A stretch of DNA of 64,000 bases from UBA2020 sp964551435 (GCA_964551435.1 CAZKBS010000002.1:124001-188000); one strand, 5' to 3'; positions 24,697-33,986 are shown, numbered from the stretch's first letter. Numbers and translations are program-made. Notes: generated by a model from the letters alone, not told the origin.

Positions 24697-26163
24697 TCAA
24701 AAACCTCCCGCATCAAAACCACCGCCGCCACCGAAGTCGGAAACCGAAATCGAAACATCGGGCACGGAGATATCCGGCACCGAAATGTCGGGAACCGATA
24801 TATCCGGCACGCTGACATTGACATCCGGCACGTTCACATCGACGGAACCGACCGCGCCGTCAATCGCCGCACTGTTAAAGCTGTCACCCATCGCGCTGCC
24901 GGCATCAGGTACCGATACGTCGGGCACATGCGGCGCGTGGGAAATATCGCTCATCATGATAACCGCCATGAAAAACACAGGGTCCATGCCGCCCGGCGCA
25001 CTGGCCGCCGCCGAAGACACCTGCGGGGACGGCGCCGCGCTGAACTTGTAGTCGCGCACGGCACTGCTGGTCTGGCGCATCTGCGCGCTTTGCGCCTTCA
25101 CGCTGGCCTGCATCCCGCCAAAGCTGGTTTTGATGCCGTTGAGGTCGATGCTGATGCGCGTGCTGCCCGAACTGCTGGCCGCGCGGCGCAGCTTGGACAT
25201 ATGTTTATCCAGCTTGCCGCCCGCCTGCTGTACGGTCTGGCGGGTTTTCAGCGCGCCGTCATGGATTTTGCGCAGATTTTCCAGCTTGGCGCGCTGTTCG
25301 GTCACAAATACCGGAAACTTCGCGCCCATTTTTTTCGCCGCACGGTTGAAAAACGTCATATCGTCAAACGCCGCCATGACTTCTTTTTTCAGTCTTTCGC
25401 GCAGTGTATGTTCGCTATGGGCGCCATCCGCCGCTTCGCGCATATTTTTAAGGATAGGCTGGAGGCGGTTTGCCTCGGCGCTCATCTCCTCAAGGCGCGC
25501 CTTTTTCTGCGCCTGCTGCGCGGTATCGTCGGCCAGCGACTGCTGCACGGCGGGAATGGTTTCCCCGCCCTCTGCAAAGCTTTTTATCAGCGCGCGGCCG
25601 CCGCGGTAATGGCTGTCGAACATCCACGACCAAACATGCGAGAATCCTTTTTTGGAAGAGAAATAACCGATACCTTCCGCATCCAGCTTCGGCTTACCTG
25701 TATACGCGGCCTGCGCGTTAAAGCTATCGACGGGCCGCAGCGTTTTTTCCTGCCGGCTGATCGCGCTTGCCAGCGAAAGGCTTTCCGCGCCCAGCGCGCT
25801 GCTTTCGCGCGAAAGGGCATCCAGTTTTTGCTTGAGCGTTTTTTCTTCGCCATGCGCCGTAACAAGGCCGTTCAGGCGGATTTCCGACGCGCGCGCCGCA
25901 GCCATATTATTGTGATATTCCTGTTCGAAATCGCGTTTGCCGGTGGTCAGGCCGGACAGCGTTTTCAAAGCCTCGCTGTCCATCGGACGCAGCAGCGAGG
26001 TTACGAATTTATCAAGCGCGCGGGTATAAAGCCCGTCCACCGCCTCCATATCCGATTTGGTTTTGCTGATCGTCTCGTCGATGTCGCGGATGACTTTGGC
26101 GTTTTCGCCAAGGATGCTTTCAAACGTGTTTTTCACATCGCGGACGCTGTGTCTCTCGGTCAT
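24697..26163 (-). CDS. Hypothetical coiled-coil protein with C-terminal VPDIS repeats, 488 aa
   Basis: GGGAAGG lies 8 nt before the ATG. Residues 1-320 are mostly helical, with coiled coil at about 90-140 and 215-275. A Ser/Ala-rich linker leads to a hydrophobic patch (DPVFFMAVIMMSDISHA, about 400-416). The C-terminus then has pentapeptide repeats VPDVN, VPDIS x3 and VPDVS and ends in a Gly/Phe tail (FGGGGGFDAGGF). The end looks like a beta-rich or adhesive tail, but no family was recognised. It is divergent from putA. Confidence 0.74.
   Translation of the reverse strand: MTERHSVRDVKNTFESILGENAKVIRDIDETISKTKSDMEAVDGLYTRALDKFVTSLLRPMDSEALKTLSGLTTGKRDFEQEYHNNMAAARASEIRLNGLVTAHGEEKTLKQKLDALSRESSALGAESLSLASAISRQEKTLRPVDSFNAQAAYTGKPKLDAEGIGYFSSKKGFSHVWSWMFDSHYRGGRALIKSFAEGGETIPAVQQSLADDTAQQAQKKARLEEMSAEANRLQPILKNMREAADGAHSEHTLRERLKKEVMAAFDDMTFFNRAAKKMGAKFPVFVTEQRAKLENLRKIHDGALKTRQTVQQAGGKLDKHMSKLRRAASSSGSTRISIDLNGIKTSFGGMQASVKAQSAQMRQTSSAVRDYKFSAAPSPQVSSAAASAPGGMDPVFFMAVIMMSDISHAPHVPDVSVPDAGSAMGDSFNSAAIDGAVGSVDVNVPDVNVSVPDISVPDISVPDISVPDVSISVSDFGGGGGFDAGGF
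24750..24840 (-). repeat. 15-bp tandem units encoding VPDIS/VPDVN repeats
   Basis: Imperfect 15-bp units of the type atatccggcaccgaa recur across this stretch and encode consecutive V-P-D-[IV]-[SN] pentapeptides in the C-terminus of the 488-residue protein. Confidence 0.7.
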
Positions 26164-26392
26164 TCAGGGGCCTTCCCTTTCCATTCTCTGCTTCTGTTTT
26201 TGATACATGCACATCCTAGCTTTTCGGCGCAAATCCGTCAATTTTATGTCAATTTTTTGCGAATTTTCAAAGGATTAGCGAAAACGGTACATAAACACCG
26301 CAGCCGCAAATTTGCAAATTGCCCCATGCAAAGCCGCCCCGAAACGGGTAAATTGAACGGGCAAAAATCAAAAAAAACCGGAGACCCGCGCG

Positions 26393-29300
26393 ATGCCCCA
26401 AGCCGCCACATCCCTGCCGCCGTCCACCAGCAGCGACGCATCCGTCCTGCCCGCCCTGCCGCTGAACGATGCGTATCATCTGGATGAAAACAAATCGGTG
26501 GAAGAACACCTCGCGCTGCTCTCTTTCGACGAAGCGGCCACGTTGCGTATTAAAGGCAAAGCACGCCAGCTGATACAAAACGTGCGCGACAACCGCCGCC
26601 GCTTTGGCGGGCTTGACCGTTTTTTGAATGAATTCGGCCTGACCACCCGCGAAGGTATCGCCCTGATGTGCCTTGCCGAAGCCCTTTTGCGCATCCCCGA
26701 CAGCGAAACCGCCGACAAGATGATCCGCGATAAAATCGGCGGCGCGGAATGGGACAAGCATATCGGCAAAGCCGACAGCCTGTTCGTCAATGCCTCCACC
26801 TGGGCGCTGATGCTGACGGGCAAGGTGATTGCGGATGTGGAGGAGGAAAAATCCCTCTCCGTCTCCGCCATTGCGGGAAAAATCGTATCGCGCGTGGGTG
26901 AACCCGTGGTGCGTCAGGCCATGCTGCACGCCATGAAAATCATGGGCCAGCAATTCGTCATGGGCCGCAGTATCGGCGAAGCGCTTTTGCGCGCTGAAGA
27001 AGCCGAAAAGACCGGCTATCGCCATTCCTATGACATGCTGGGCGAAGGCGCGCGCACCGCAGCGGACGCGCAGCGTTATTTCGACGCCTACGACAATGCC
27101 ATCCATTCCATTGGCAAGGCGGCCATGGGCCGCGGCTGCATCGAGGCGCCAGGCATTTCTGTCAAGCTTTCTGCCCTGCATCCGCGCTATGAATACGCCA
27201 AGCGCCATATTTGCGTGCCGGATCTGAGCGCGAAGCTGCTCAAGCTCGCGCAGAAATGCGCGCAGTATAATATCGGTCTTACCGTCGATGCCGAAGAAGC
27301 CCACCGCCTTGAAATATCGCTGGAGATTATCGCGAATGTGTTCCGCGACCCGTCGCTGAAAGGCTGGAACGGTTTCGGTCTTGCCGTGCAGGCGTATCAG
27401 AAACGCTGCACGCGCGTGCTCGATATTCTCGCCGCACTGTGCGAGGAAACCGGCCAGCGCATGATGGTACGCCTCGTCAAGGGCGCGTATTGGGACAGCG
27501 AAATCAAATATGCGCAGGTGAACGGCCTGCCCGGATATCCGGTTTTCACACGCAAAAACGCGACCGATGTGTCGTATCTGGCCAATGCCGCGAAAATGCT
27601 GGCGCGCCGCGATGTGTTTTATCCGATGTTCGCCACGCATAACGCCTATACCGTCGCCGCCATCATGGAAATGGCCGGCGCCGACCAGAGCGGTTTTGAA
27701 TTCCAGCGTCTGCACGGCATGGGCGAACCGCTGTATCACCAGATTACAGGCCGCGGCGACGGCAAATATCCCTGCCGCATCTACGCGCCCGTCGGCAGCC
27801 ATCAGGACCTGCTGCCCTATCTGGTGCGCCGCCTGCTGGAAAACGGGGCGAATACCAACTTCGTCAACCGCCTGCAAAACGACGCGGTGCCGATTGATGA
27901 AATGCTCCAAGACCCTGTCGAATACATGAAGGCGCTGCAAAGCAAGCCGCACCCGAAAATCCCGCAGCCCGCCGACCTTTATGGCGGCAGCCGCAAAAAT
28001 TCGCGCGGCATCGAATTCGCCAACGGCGCTGTCAGCGACAGGCTGCTGGCAGATATTCATGCGCAGGCGCAAAAAACATGGACAGCCGCGCCCGTTATCG
28101 GCGGCGAGACGCGCAAAGGCAGCGCACAGGATGTCTTCGACCCCGCCAGCACCGCCCGCCGCGTTGGCAGCGTGGTGTTTGCCGGTAAGGAAGATTGCGG
28201 CATTGCGCTGCATACCGCGCAGGAAAATTTCGCGGCATGGAATGCCACCCCCGCCACAGACCGCGCCGCCGCCTTGTTCCGTATGGCGGATTTGATGGAA
28301 GACAATATGGCAGAGCTGATGGCGCTTTGCGTGCGCGAGGCAGGTAAAACCCTGCCCGATGCGATTGCCGAAGTGCGCGAAGCCGTCGATTTCTGCCGCT
28401 ATTACGCCGCCGAAGGCCGCGCGCATTTCGCCGCGCCGCACATCCTGCCGGGCCCGACGGGTGAGAGCAACGCGCTGCAGCTGGAGGGCCGCGGCGTGTT
28501 CCTGTGCATCAGCCCGTGGAACTTCCCGCTGGCGATTTTCATCGGTCAGGTTGCTGCCGCGCTGATGGCCGGCAATACCGTTATCGCCAAACCGGCGGAG
28601 CAAACATCGCTGATTGCGCATTATGCCGTCGAATTGATGTACAAGGCGGGGGTGCCCAAGGGCGCGCTCAACTTCCTGCCCGCCACGGGCAAAGTGACCG
28701 GACAATATCTGGTCAGCGACCCGCGTATTGCGGGTGTCGCCTTCACAGGTTCGACCGAGGTTGCGCAAATCATCAACCGCAGCCTCGCCGCGCGCGATGG
28801 CGCGATTGTGCCGCTGATTGCCGAAACCGGCGGACAGAACGCGATGATTGCGGATTCAACCGCCCTGCCCGAACAAATCGTCGATGATGTGATCACCAGC
28901 GCCTTCCGCTCCGCGGGGCAGCGCTGTTCGGCGCTGCGCGTTTTGTTTGTACAGGACGGCATTGCCGATAAAGTCATCGAGATGCTGGCCGGCGCCTGCA
29001 AGGAACTGAGCCTCGGCGACCCGCTTGAACTGGCAACAGATATCGGCCCCGTGATAGACAAGGCCGCGCTTGAAATGCTCGACGTGCATGCGACGCGCAT
29101 GGCGACGGTTGGCAAGAAAGTCGCCGAAGTAACCCTGCCCGCCCATGCGCCCAAGGGATATTTCTTCGCGCCGCGCGCGTTTGAAATTCCCGATATGTCG
29201 GTGCTGAAGCGTGAAGTTTTCGGACCCGTTCTGCATATCATCCGCTTCAAGGGCGACGATATCGACAGCGTGATCCAGCAAATCAACGCGACCGGATACG

Positions 29301-29566
29301 GCCTGACCTTTGGCGTGCATACGCGTATCGACCATACGATGCAAAGCCTGTGCCGCCGCGTCCGCGCGGGCAACTGCTACGTCAACCGTTCCATGATCGG
29401 CGCGGTGGTCGGCATGCAACCCTTCGGCGGGCAAGGTATCTCCGGCACCGGCCCCAAAGCGGGCGGGCCGCATTACCTGCCCCGCTTCGCGACCGAGCGT
29501 ACCATCACCATCAACACGACGGCATCGGGCGGCAATACGACGCTGGTATCGCTGAGCGAGGAATAA
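26393..29566 (+). CDS. putA: Bifunctional proline dehydrogenase / L-glutamate gamma-semialdehyde dehydrogenase
   Basis: Oxidises proline to glutamate in two steps. The 1057-residue protein is the form without the N-terminal ribbon-helix-helix DNA-binding domain. The FAD proline dehydrogenase barrel lies at about 70-470 (LTVDAEEAHRLEISLEII, RLVKGAYWDSEIKYAQ, FQRLHGMGEPLYHQ). The aldehyde dehydrogenase part lies at about 540-1020, with the general base Glu811 in IAETGGQNAMIADS and the nucleophile Cys845 in SAGQRCSALRV. GGAG lies about 10 nt before the ATG. nadD follows after 3 nt. Confidence 0.97.
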   Translation: MPQAATSLPPSTSSDASVLPALPLNDAYHLDENKSVEEHLALLSFDEAATLRIKGKARQLIQNVRDNRRRFGGLDRFLNEFGLTTREGIALMCLAEALLRIPDSETADKMIRDKIGGAEWDKHIGKADSLFVNASTWALMLTGKVIADVEEEKSLSVSAIAGKIVSRVGEPVVRQAMLHAMKIMGQQFVMGRSIGEALLRAEEAEKTGYRHSYDMLGEGARTAADAQRYFDAYDNAIHSIGKAAMGRGCIEAPGISVKLSALHPRYEYAKRHICVPDLSAKLLKLAQKCAQYNIGLTVDAEEAHRLEISLEIIANVFRDPSLKGWNGFGLAVQAYQKRCTRVLDILAALCEETGQRMMVRLVKGAYWDSEIKYAQVNGLPGYPVFTRKNATDVSYLANAAKMLARRDVFYPMFATHNAYTVAAIMEMAGADQSGFEFQRLHGMGEPLYHQITGRGDGKYPCRIYAPVGSHQDLLPYLVRRLLENGANTNFVNRLQNDAVPIDEMLQDPVEYMKALQSKPHPKIPQPADLYGGSRKNSRGIEFANGAVSDRLLADIHAQAQKTWTAAPVIGGETRKGSAQDVFDPASTARRVGSVVFAGKEDCGIALHTAQENFAAWNATPATDRAAALFRMADLMEDNMAELMALCVREAGKTLPDAIAEVREAVDFCRYYAAEGRAHFAAPHILPGPTGESNALQLEGRGVFLCISPWNFPLAIFIGQVAAALMAGNTVIAKPAEQTSLIAHYAVELMYKAGVPKGALNFLPATGKVTGQYLVSDPRIAGVAFTGSTEVAQIINRSLAARDGAIVPLIAETGGQNAMIADSTALPEQIVDDVITSAFRSAGQRCSALRVLFVQDGIADKVIEMLAGACKELSLGDPLELATDIGPVIDKAALEMLDVHATRMATVGKKVAEVTLPAHAPKGYFFAPRAFEIPDMSVLKREVFGPVLHIIRFKGDDIDSVIQQINATGYGLTFGVHTRIDHTMQSLCRRVRAGNCYVNRSMIGAVVGMQPFGGQGISGTGPKAGGPHYLPRFATERTITINTTASGGNTTLVSLSEE

Positions 29567-29569
29567 GAC

Positions 29570-30190
29570 TTGCGCACGGCACCATCGCTTTACACCAGCA
29601 ACTTGTGGTCGGGGCGCACGGTCGGGCTTTTGGGCGGGTCGTTCAATCCCGCACACGAAGGACACCGCCACATCAGTCTGATGGCGCTGAAACATCTGAG
29701 GCTGGATGCGGTCTGGTGGATGGTGAGCCCGCAGAACCCGCTGAAATCCACACGCGACATGGCGCCCCTGCCCGAGAGGGTGGAGAGCGCGCGGCGCGCA
29801 AGCCGCCACCCGCAAATCGTGGTCACGGATATCGAACAGTATCTCAATACCCGCTACACGGCCGACACTCTGGCGAAATTGCGCCAGATTTTTCCGCGCA
29901 CCCGTTTCGTCTGGCTGATGGGCACCGACAACCTGCGGCAGGTGCACCGCTGGCAGGACTGGCAGGATATTTTCGAGACGACGGCGATTTGCGTGCTCGA
30001 CCGCCCGCCGCGCGGCAACAGCCTGAAATCCTGCCCCGCGATGGAGCGTTACCGCCACCGCCTGATACCCGAAAGCGTGGCCCCCACCCTGAAATTCCGC
30101 GAACTTCCGGCATGGACGGTCCTGCATATTCCGCTCAATCACCTCTCCGCCACGGCCATCCGCGCGGCGCGCAAAGCCAAACAGCCCTGA
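29570..30190 (+). CDS. nadD: Nicotinate-nucleotide adenylyltransferase
   Basis: Makes deamido-NAD from nicotinate mononucleotide and ATP. The 206-residue protein shows the nucleotidyltransferase motif GGSFNPAHEGHRHIS near residue 22, WWMVSPQNPLK, MGTDNLRQVHRW, and the C-terminal LSATAIRAA in place of the usual SSTxIR. It starts at TTG, 8 nt after GAGG and 3 nt after the putA stop. The order nadD-rsfS-rlmH is conserved in many bacteria. Confidence 0.92.
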   Translation: MRTAPSLYTSNLWSGRTVGLLGGSFNPAHEGHRHISLMALKHLRLDAVWWMVSPQNPLKSTRDMAPLPERVESARRASRHPQIVVTDIEQYLNTRYTADTLAKLRQIFPRTRFVWLMGTDNLRQVHRWQDWQDIFETTAICVLDRPPRGNSLKSCPAMERYRHRLIPESVAPTLKFRELPAWTVLHIPLNHLSATAIRAARKAKQP

Positions 30191-30222
30191 AAACGCCCGT
30201 TTTTCAGCGCCTTTTACGGTTG

Positions 30223-30251
30223 TTGCCCCGCCCGCCCGAAGGCGGTATAAT
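30223..30251 (+). promoter_or_regulatory. Promoter in the nadD-rsfS gap
   Basis: TTGCCC (30223-30228) and a perfect TATAAT (30246-30251) are separated by 17 bp. A transcript from about 30258 would have a 120-nt leader before rsfS and would meet a terminator-like hairpin at 30321-30353. Confidence 0.68.
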
Positions 30252-30257
30252 AGAAAA

Positions 30258-30353
30258 AGGATCAACAAGTCCGGATTGACGCTTTTGCACAGGTTTATAT
30301 CCTCTTCACCCAATCATTGGACGCAAGACGCATAAACCGCGCTTGCGTTTTTT
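30258..30353 (+). ncRNA. Candidate short leader RNA or sRNA upstream of rsfS
   Basis: A good promoter (TATAAT at 30246) and an intrinsic terminator-like hairpin (30321-30353) bracket about 95 nt that encode no protein. This could be an independent small RNA or an attenuated leader of rsfS. No known RNA family was recognised. Confidence 0.35.
30321..30353 (+). terminator. Terminator or attenuator hairpin before rsfS
   Basis: ACGCAAG (30321-30327) pairs with CTTGCGT (30342-30348), with a 14-nt loop and a run of six T (30348-30353). It lies between a promoter and the rsfS ribosome site at 30367-30373. Confidence 0.6.
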
Positions 30354-30378
30354 GTTGCTTAACACCAAGGAGGCGACC

Positions 30379-30855
30379 ATCGCTACCCCACCCAAAAAGC
30401 CCGCCAAGAAAGCCACCAAAAAAGCAGCCGTGAAAAAGCCGGCGCTCAAGGCCGTAAAAACGCCGCCTGCGAAAAAAACCGCGAAGGCCGCGACGGACAA
30501 CCGCGCGAAGGCGATGCACCAGATGATCGTGAAGGCGCTGGATCAGGACAAGGGCGACAATATCGTGTCCATCGACCTTGCCGGTAAAAGCTCGATTGCC
30601 GATTACATGGTGATTGTCACCGGTACATCCACCCGGCACGTCATCGGTATGGCGCAAAAACTGAAGGAACGTCTGAGCAAGGAAGGCCACAGCGCGCGGC
30701 TGGAAGGCACCGACAGCGGCGACTGGGTTATCGTGGATGCGGGCGATGTGATTGTGCATCTGTTCCGCGCGGAAGTGCGCACTTTCTATAACCTTGAAAA
30801 GCTCTGGTCGGCGGACTTCTCTTCGACCGACTATACACTTTACAAATCGGTTTAA
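30379..30855 (+). CDS. rsfS: Ribosome silencing factor RsfS, probable ATC start
   Basis: Binds L14 of the large subunit and blocks subunit joining when nutrients are short. The conserved domain begins near NRAKAMHQMIVKALDQDKGD and includes IADYMVIVTGTSTRHVIGMA, DSGDWVIVDAGDVIVHLFR and YNLEKLW. A Lys/Ala/Pro-rich N-terminus precedes it. A perfect AAGGAGG (30367-30373) lies 5 nt before an ATC codon at 30379, suggesting a rare AUC start as known for infC-type genes. An upstream TTG (30343) lies inside a hairpin and lacks a ribosome site; ATG 30514 is another alternative. Confidence 0.9.
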   Translation: MATPPKKPAKKATKKAAVKKPALKAVKTPPAKKTAKAATDNRAKAMHQMIVKALDQDKGDNIVSIDLAGKSSIADYMVIVTGTSTRHVIGMAQKLKERLSKEGHSARLEGTDSGDWVIVDAGDVIVHLFRAEVRTFYNLEKLWSADFSSTDYTLYKSV

Positions 30856-30883
30856 TAAAAAACAAAAACCAGTTGAATAAATA

Positions 30884-31333
30884 ATGAAAATTAAAATCAT
30901 CGCCGTAGGCCGGCTCAAGGCCTCGCCCCTGCGCGAGCTGTGCGATGAATACATCAAGCGCCTCGGCTGGCCGGTCAAAATCGAAGAAATCGACAGCCCC
31001 AAAGCGGCGACATCCGCCATTGAGGCACCGCTGATTTTAAAATATATTCCGGAAAACGCTTTTGTGGTCGCCCTTGATGAACGCGGCCAAAGCTTTTCAA
31101 GTCCCGAGTTCGCCGAAAAACTGTCCCGCTGGCGCGATCAGGCGCCGGGCAACGAGATTATCCTGCTTATCGGCGGCGCCGATGGTTTCGATAAAACCGT
31201 GCGCGACAAAGCCAAAATTTTATTGTCTTTCGGCAAACAAACATGGCCTCACATGCTGGTTCGGGTTATGCTGTTAGAGCAGATTTACCGTGCCCAGCAA
31301 ATCCTTGCGGGGCATCCGTATCACAGGGCCTGA
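30884..31333 (+). CDS. rlmH: 23S rRNA (pseudouridine1915-N3)-methyltransferase
   Basis: SPOUT methyltransferase acting on helix 69 of 23S rRNA. The 149-residue protein has the RlmH pattern: MKIKIIAVGRLK, LDERGQSFSSPEFA, IILLIGGADGFDKTVR, LSFGKQTWPHMLVRVMLLEQ and a C-terminal HPYHR. No clear ribosome site is visible. It is followed directly by the envC-like gene, which begins 14 nt after the rlmH stop. Confidence 0.96.
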   Translation: MKIKIIAVGRLKASPLRELCDEYIKRLGWPVKIEEIDSPKAATSAIEAPLILKYIPENAFVVALDERGQSFSSPEFAEKLSRWRDQAPGNEIILLIGGADGFDKTVRDKAKILLSFGKQTWPHMLVRVMLLEQIYRAQQILAGHPYHRA

Positions 31334-31346
31334 AGGTCGACACCAG

Positions 31347-32552
31347 ATGCCGCGCTTGACCGCCGCACATATCCCGTTGATGGCATTTTTGCTGCTGGCT
31401 TTATGCGTCGGCACGTCCCTGCCCGCCGCCGCACAGCAGGCTGACCAGAAAAAGAAAATCGAAGCCGCCATCGAAGAAAAACAGGCGGCGCAAAATGCGC
31501 TGAGCCTTAAATCGCGCGAGCTGGAGCAGGAAACAACTTCCCTGCAAAAAAAACTGATTGATATGTCAAAAGGTCTGCGAAAACTTGAAGAAGACCTCGC
31601 AAACAGCAAGGCCCGCGCCACGGAATTGCAAAAACAAAAATCCATCCTGCAAGATAAGCTCTTTTCCGAACAGGAAACGGTCGGCGGGCTGGTGACCGCC
31701 GCGCAGCGTTTCAACCGTACATCCACCCCGACGATGATGACGCAGTCCGACCCGCTGGAAGCCGCGCGCGCCGCGCGCCTGATGAAAACGCTCATCCCGC
31801 TTTTGCACGAAAAATCATCGGCGTTGCGCGCGGAAATTGCTGCACTGGATAAAATCGAAAATGATATTATCGCGCAGCGTGCCGCCCAGCAAAAGGCACT
31901 CAAGAATATCAATGAAGACGAAGAAAAACTGAATAAACTTCTTGAAGAACGCCGCAGCGCCCTCAAACAAACCGAGGCGGAACGCGAGATGAACAACGCC
32001 GAGGTTGCCCGCCTGACACGCGAGGCAAAAAACCTCGAAGAACTCGTCGAACAAGTCGAAAAGCCGCGCGCAAAACCCGCACGCGAAGCCCAGAAAGCCG
32101 CCAGCCAGGGACGCATGGCCGGAACGCCCAATGCCGCGGACGATCTGCGTGCGCCGGTGGGCACCGCCAGCTCGCCCGTGCCCGGCACTATCCGCACGGC
32201 CTTTGGCGATATCGATGATTTGGGTGCGACCAGCAAGGGCATTACTTACGAAGCCCGCGGCAACGCCCGCGTTGTCACGCCGCTGGCAGGTGTTGTGCGA
32301 TTTGCCGGGCCGTTCCACAAATACAAGCATATCTTGATTGTGGAACATGCCGGGGGGTATCATAGTTTGATTGCAGGGCTGGGCCGCGTCGACACCGTCG
32401 TGGGTGCCCGCGTCGCTGCCGGCGAGCCTGTCGGCAGTGTTGACCGTACCGATGCCGAACATCATCCCGTTTACTACGAACTCCGCCGCAATGGCACCCC
32501 CATCAATCCCCAGAAAATTCTGGTCGCACAACGCAAACAGGACAAGAGTTGA
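31347..32552 (+). CDS. EnvC-like murein hydrolase activator (degenerate LytM/M23 domain)
   Basis: A periplasmic protein of 401 residues starting at ATG 31347; the frame is open from 31290, inside rlmH. A signal peptide (IPLMAFLLLALCVGTSLPAA) leads to long coiled coils (about 35-270), then a LytM-like domain (ARVVTPLAGVVRFAGPFHKY through YYELRRNGTPINPQ). The His/Asp zinc ligands of active M23 enzymes are missing, as in EnvC, which activates amidases rather than cutting murein. ctpA starts 3 nt after its stop. The call rests on architecture and context. Confidence 0.88.
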   Translation: MPRLTAAHIPLMAFLLLALCVGTSLPAAAQQADQKKKIEAAIEEKQAAQNALSLKSRELEQETTSLQKKLIDMSKGLRKLEEDLANSKARATELQKQKSILQDKLFSEQETVGGLVTAAQRFNRTSTPTMMTQSDPLEAARAARLMKTLIPLLHEKSSALRAEIAALDKIENDIIAQRAAQQKALKNINEDEEKLNKLLEERRSALKQTEAEREMNNAEVARLTREAKNLEELVEQVEKPRAKPAREAQKAASQGRMAGTPNAADDLRAPVGTASSPVPGTIRTAFGDIDDLGATSKGITYEARGNARVVTPLAGVVRFAGPFHKYKHILIVEHAGGYHSLIAGLGRVDTVVGARVAAGEPVGSVDRTDAEHHPVYYELRRNGTPINPQKILVAQRKQDKS

Positions 32553-32555
32553 ACC

Positions 32556-33986
32556 ATGACTTCGACAAGAAAAAAACTGACTGCCGCCGCCAGCGCCATC
32601 GCCATCGCCGTCTTTCTGACGACGTCCTATTCGGTCGTTTTCGCAGGCAGCGGCCAGCCGCGCGCAGCGGGGAAATCGGTTCCGGCCAGCACTTACCGCG
32701 CGCTTGACCTGTTCGGCGAAGTGTTCGAGCGCGTGCGCGCCGATTACGTCGACCCCGTCGAAGATCGCAAGCTGCTGGAATACGCGCTGGTGGGCATGCT
32801 GTCGAACCTCGACCCCCATTCGACCTATATGACCGAAGAAGAAACCAAGGCCATGTCGGTGCAGAACCGCGGCGAATTCGGCGGTCTTGGCATTGAAGTC
32901 ACCATGGAAAACGGCGTTGTCAAAGTCGTATCCCCGATTGACGAAACCCCCGCGGCACGCGCCGGCGTTCAATCCGGCGACCTGATCGTCGAAATCGACG
33001 GCCAGCAGGTCATGGGCATGTCGCTGAACGAAGCCGTCGATAAAATGCGCGGCCGCGTAGGCACCAATATCGTCCTGACCATTGTACGCGCCGGCGCGTC
33101 GGAGCCGATGCGACTGACGCTGACGCGTGATGTGATCCAGATCAAATCCGTACGCTCCCGCGTCGAAGGTGGAAATGTGGGCTACATCCGCATGTCGGCC
33201 TTTAACGGCCAGACTTTCTCCGGCCTGCAAAAAGCGTTCGAGGATATCAACAAAGAAGCCGGAAACAAAATCATCGGCTATGTGCTCGACCTGCGCAACA
33301 ACCCGGGCGGTCTGCTGGATCAGGCGATTGCGGTTTCCGACGCTTTCCTTGAAAAAGGCGAAATCGTTTCCACCCGTGGCCGCAAAGCCGAAGACACCCG
33401 CCGCGACAACGCAACCCCCGGCGATCTCGCCCGCGGCCTGCCGGTTGTCGTGCTGGTCAACGGTGGTTCCGCTTCAGCATCTGAAATCGTCGCCGGTGCG
33501 CTGCAGGACCACAAACGCGGTATCATCATGGGTACGCAAACCTTTGGCAAAGGTTCGGTGCAGACGCTGCTCGAAGTGCCCGGTGGCGGATCTATCAAAC
33601 TGACGACAGCGCGTTACTACACCCCGTCGGGTAAATCCATTCAGGGCCTTGGCATCACACCGGATATCACGGTAGAACGCGCCAAGATCGTGGAAGAGAA
33701 AAACGCATTTGGCGAAGTGCATGAAGCGGACCTGAAAGGCTCGCTCAAAAACCCCAACGCGCCAGAAAAAGCGCCCGAACCAACACTGCAACCTGACGGC
33801 AAAAAACCCGAAGATAACGCCGCGAACAAGGGCGCCCCCAAAGCCGCCGGCAAGGATGACAAAGCCGTCGATGCGCAAAAGAATGATGACTATCAGCTCA
33901 TTCGCGCTATTGACGTGCTGCAGGGGATTTCGCTTTACCGCGGTACAGCCGCGCCCGAGCAGCCGGCAGCTCCGTCCACCCCCTGA
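32556..33986 (+). CDS. ctpA: C-terminal processing peptidase (S41 family)
   Basis: A periplasmic serine protease of 476 residues with a signal peptide (about 1-30). A PDZ domain lies at about 100-185 (GGLGIEVTMENGVVKVVSPI, ARAGVQSGDLIVEIDG). The S41 core contains the catalytic Ser307 in GGSASASEIVAG and Lys332 in QTFGKGSVQ, 25 residues apart as in Prc and CtpA. The C-terminus has a Pro/Lys/Asp-rich linker. It follows the envC-like gene by 3 nt, a pairing common in alphaproteobacteria and suggesting roles in cell division and envelope remodelling. Confidence 0.95.
   Translation: MTSTRKKLTAAASAIAIAVFLTTSYSVVFAGSGQPRAAGKSVPASTYRALDLFGEVFERVRADYVDPVEDRKLLEYALVGMLSNLDPHSTYMTEEETKAMSVQNRGEFGGLGIEVTMENGVVKVVSPIDETPAARAGVQSGDLIVEIDGQQVMGMSLNEAVDKMRGRVGTNIVLTIVRAGASEPMRLTLTRDVIQIKSVRSRVEGGNVGYIRMSAFNGQTFSGLQKAFEDINKEAGNKIIGYVLDLRNNPGGLLDQAIAVSDAFLEKGEIVSTRGRKAEDTRRDNATPGDLARGLPVVVLVNGGSASASEIVAGALQDHKRGIIMGTQTFGKGSVQTLLEVPGGGSIKLTTARYYTPSGKSIQGLGITPDITVERAKIVEEKNAFGEVHEADLKGSLKNPNAPEKAPEPTLQPDGKKPEDNAANKGAPKAAGKDDKAVDAQKNDDYQLIRAIDVLQGISLYRGTAAPEQPAAPSTP

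Noticed and set aside
26230..26330. Direct repeats GTCAATTTT and palindrome GCAAATTTGC upstream of putA as a regulator site
   Set aside because: AT-rich and weak; a PutR/Lrp-type site is possible but not supported beyond composition.
26267..28768. Leftward open frame of 833 codons
   Set aside because: Antisense shadow of putA; high GC third positions keep it open.
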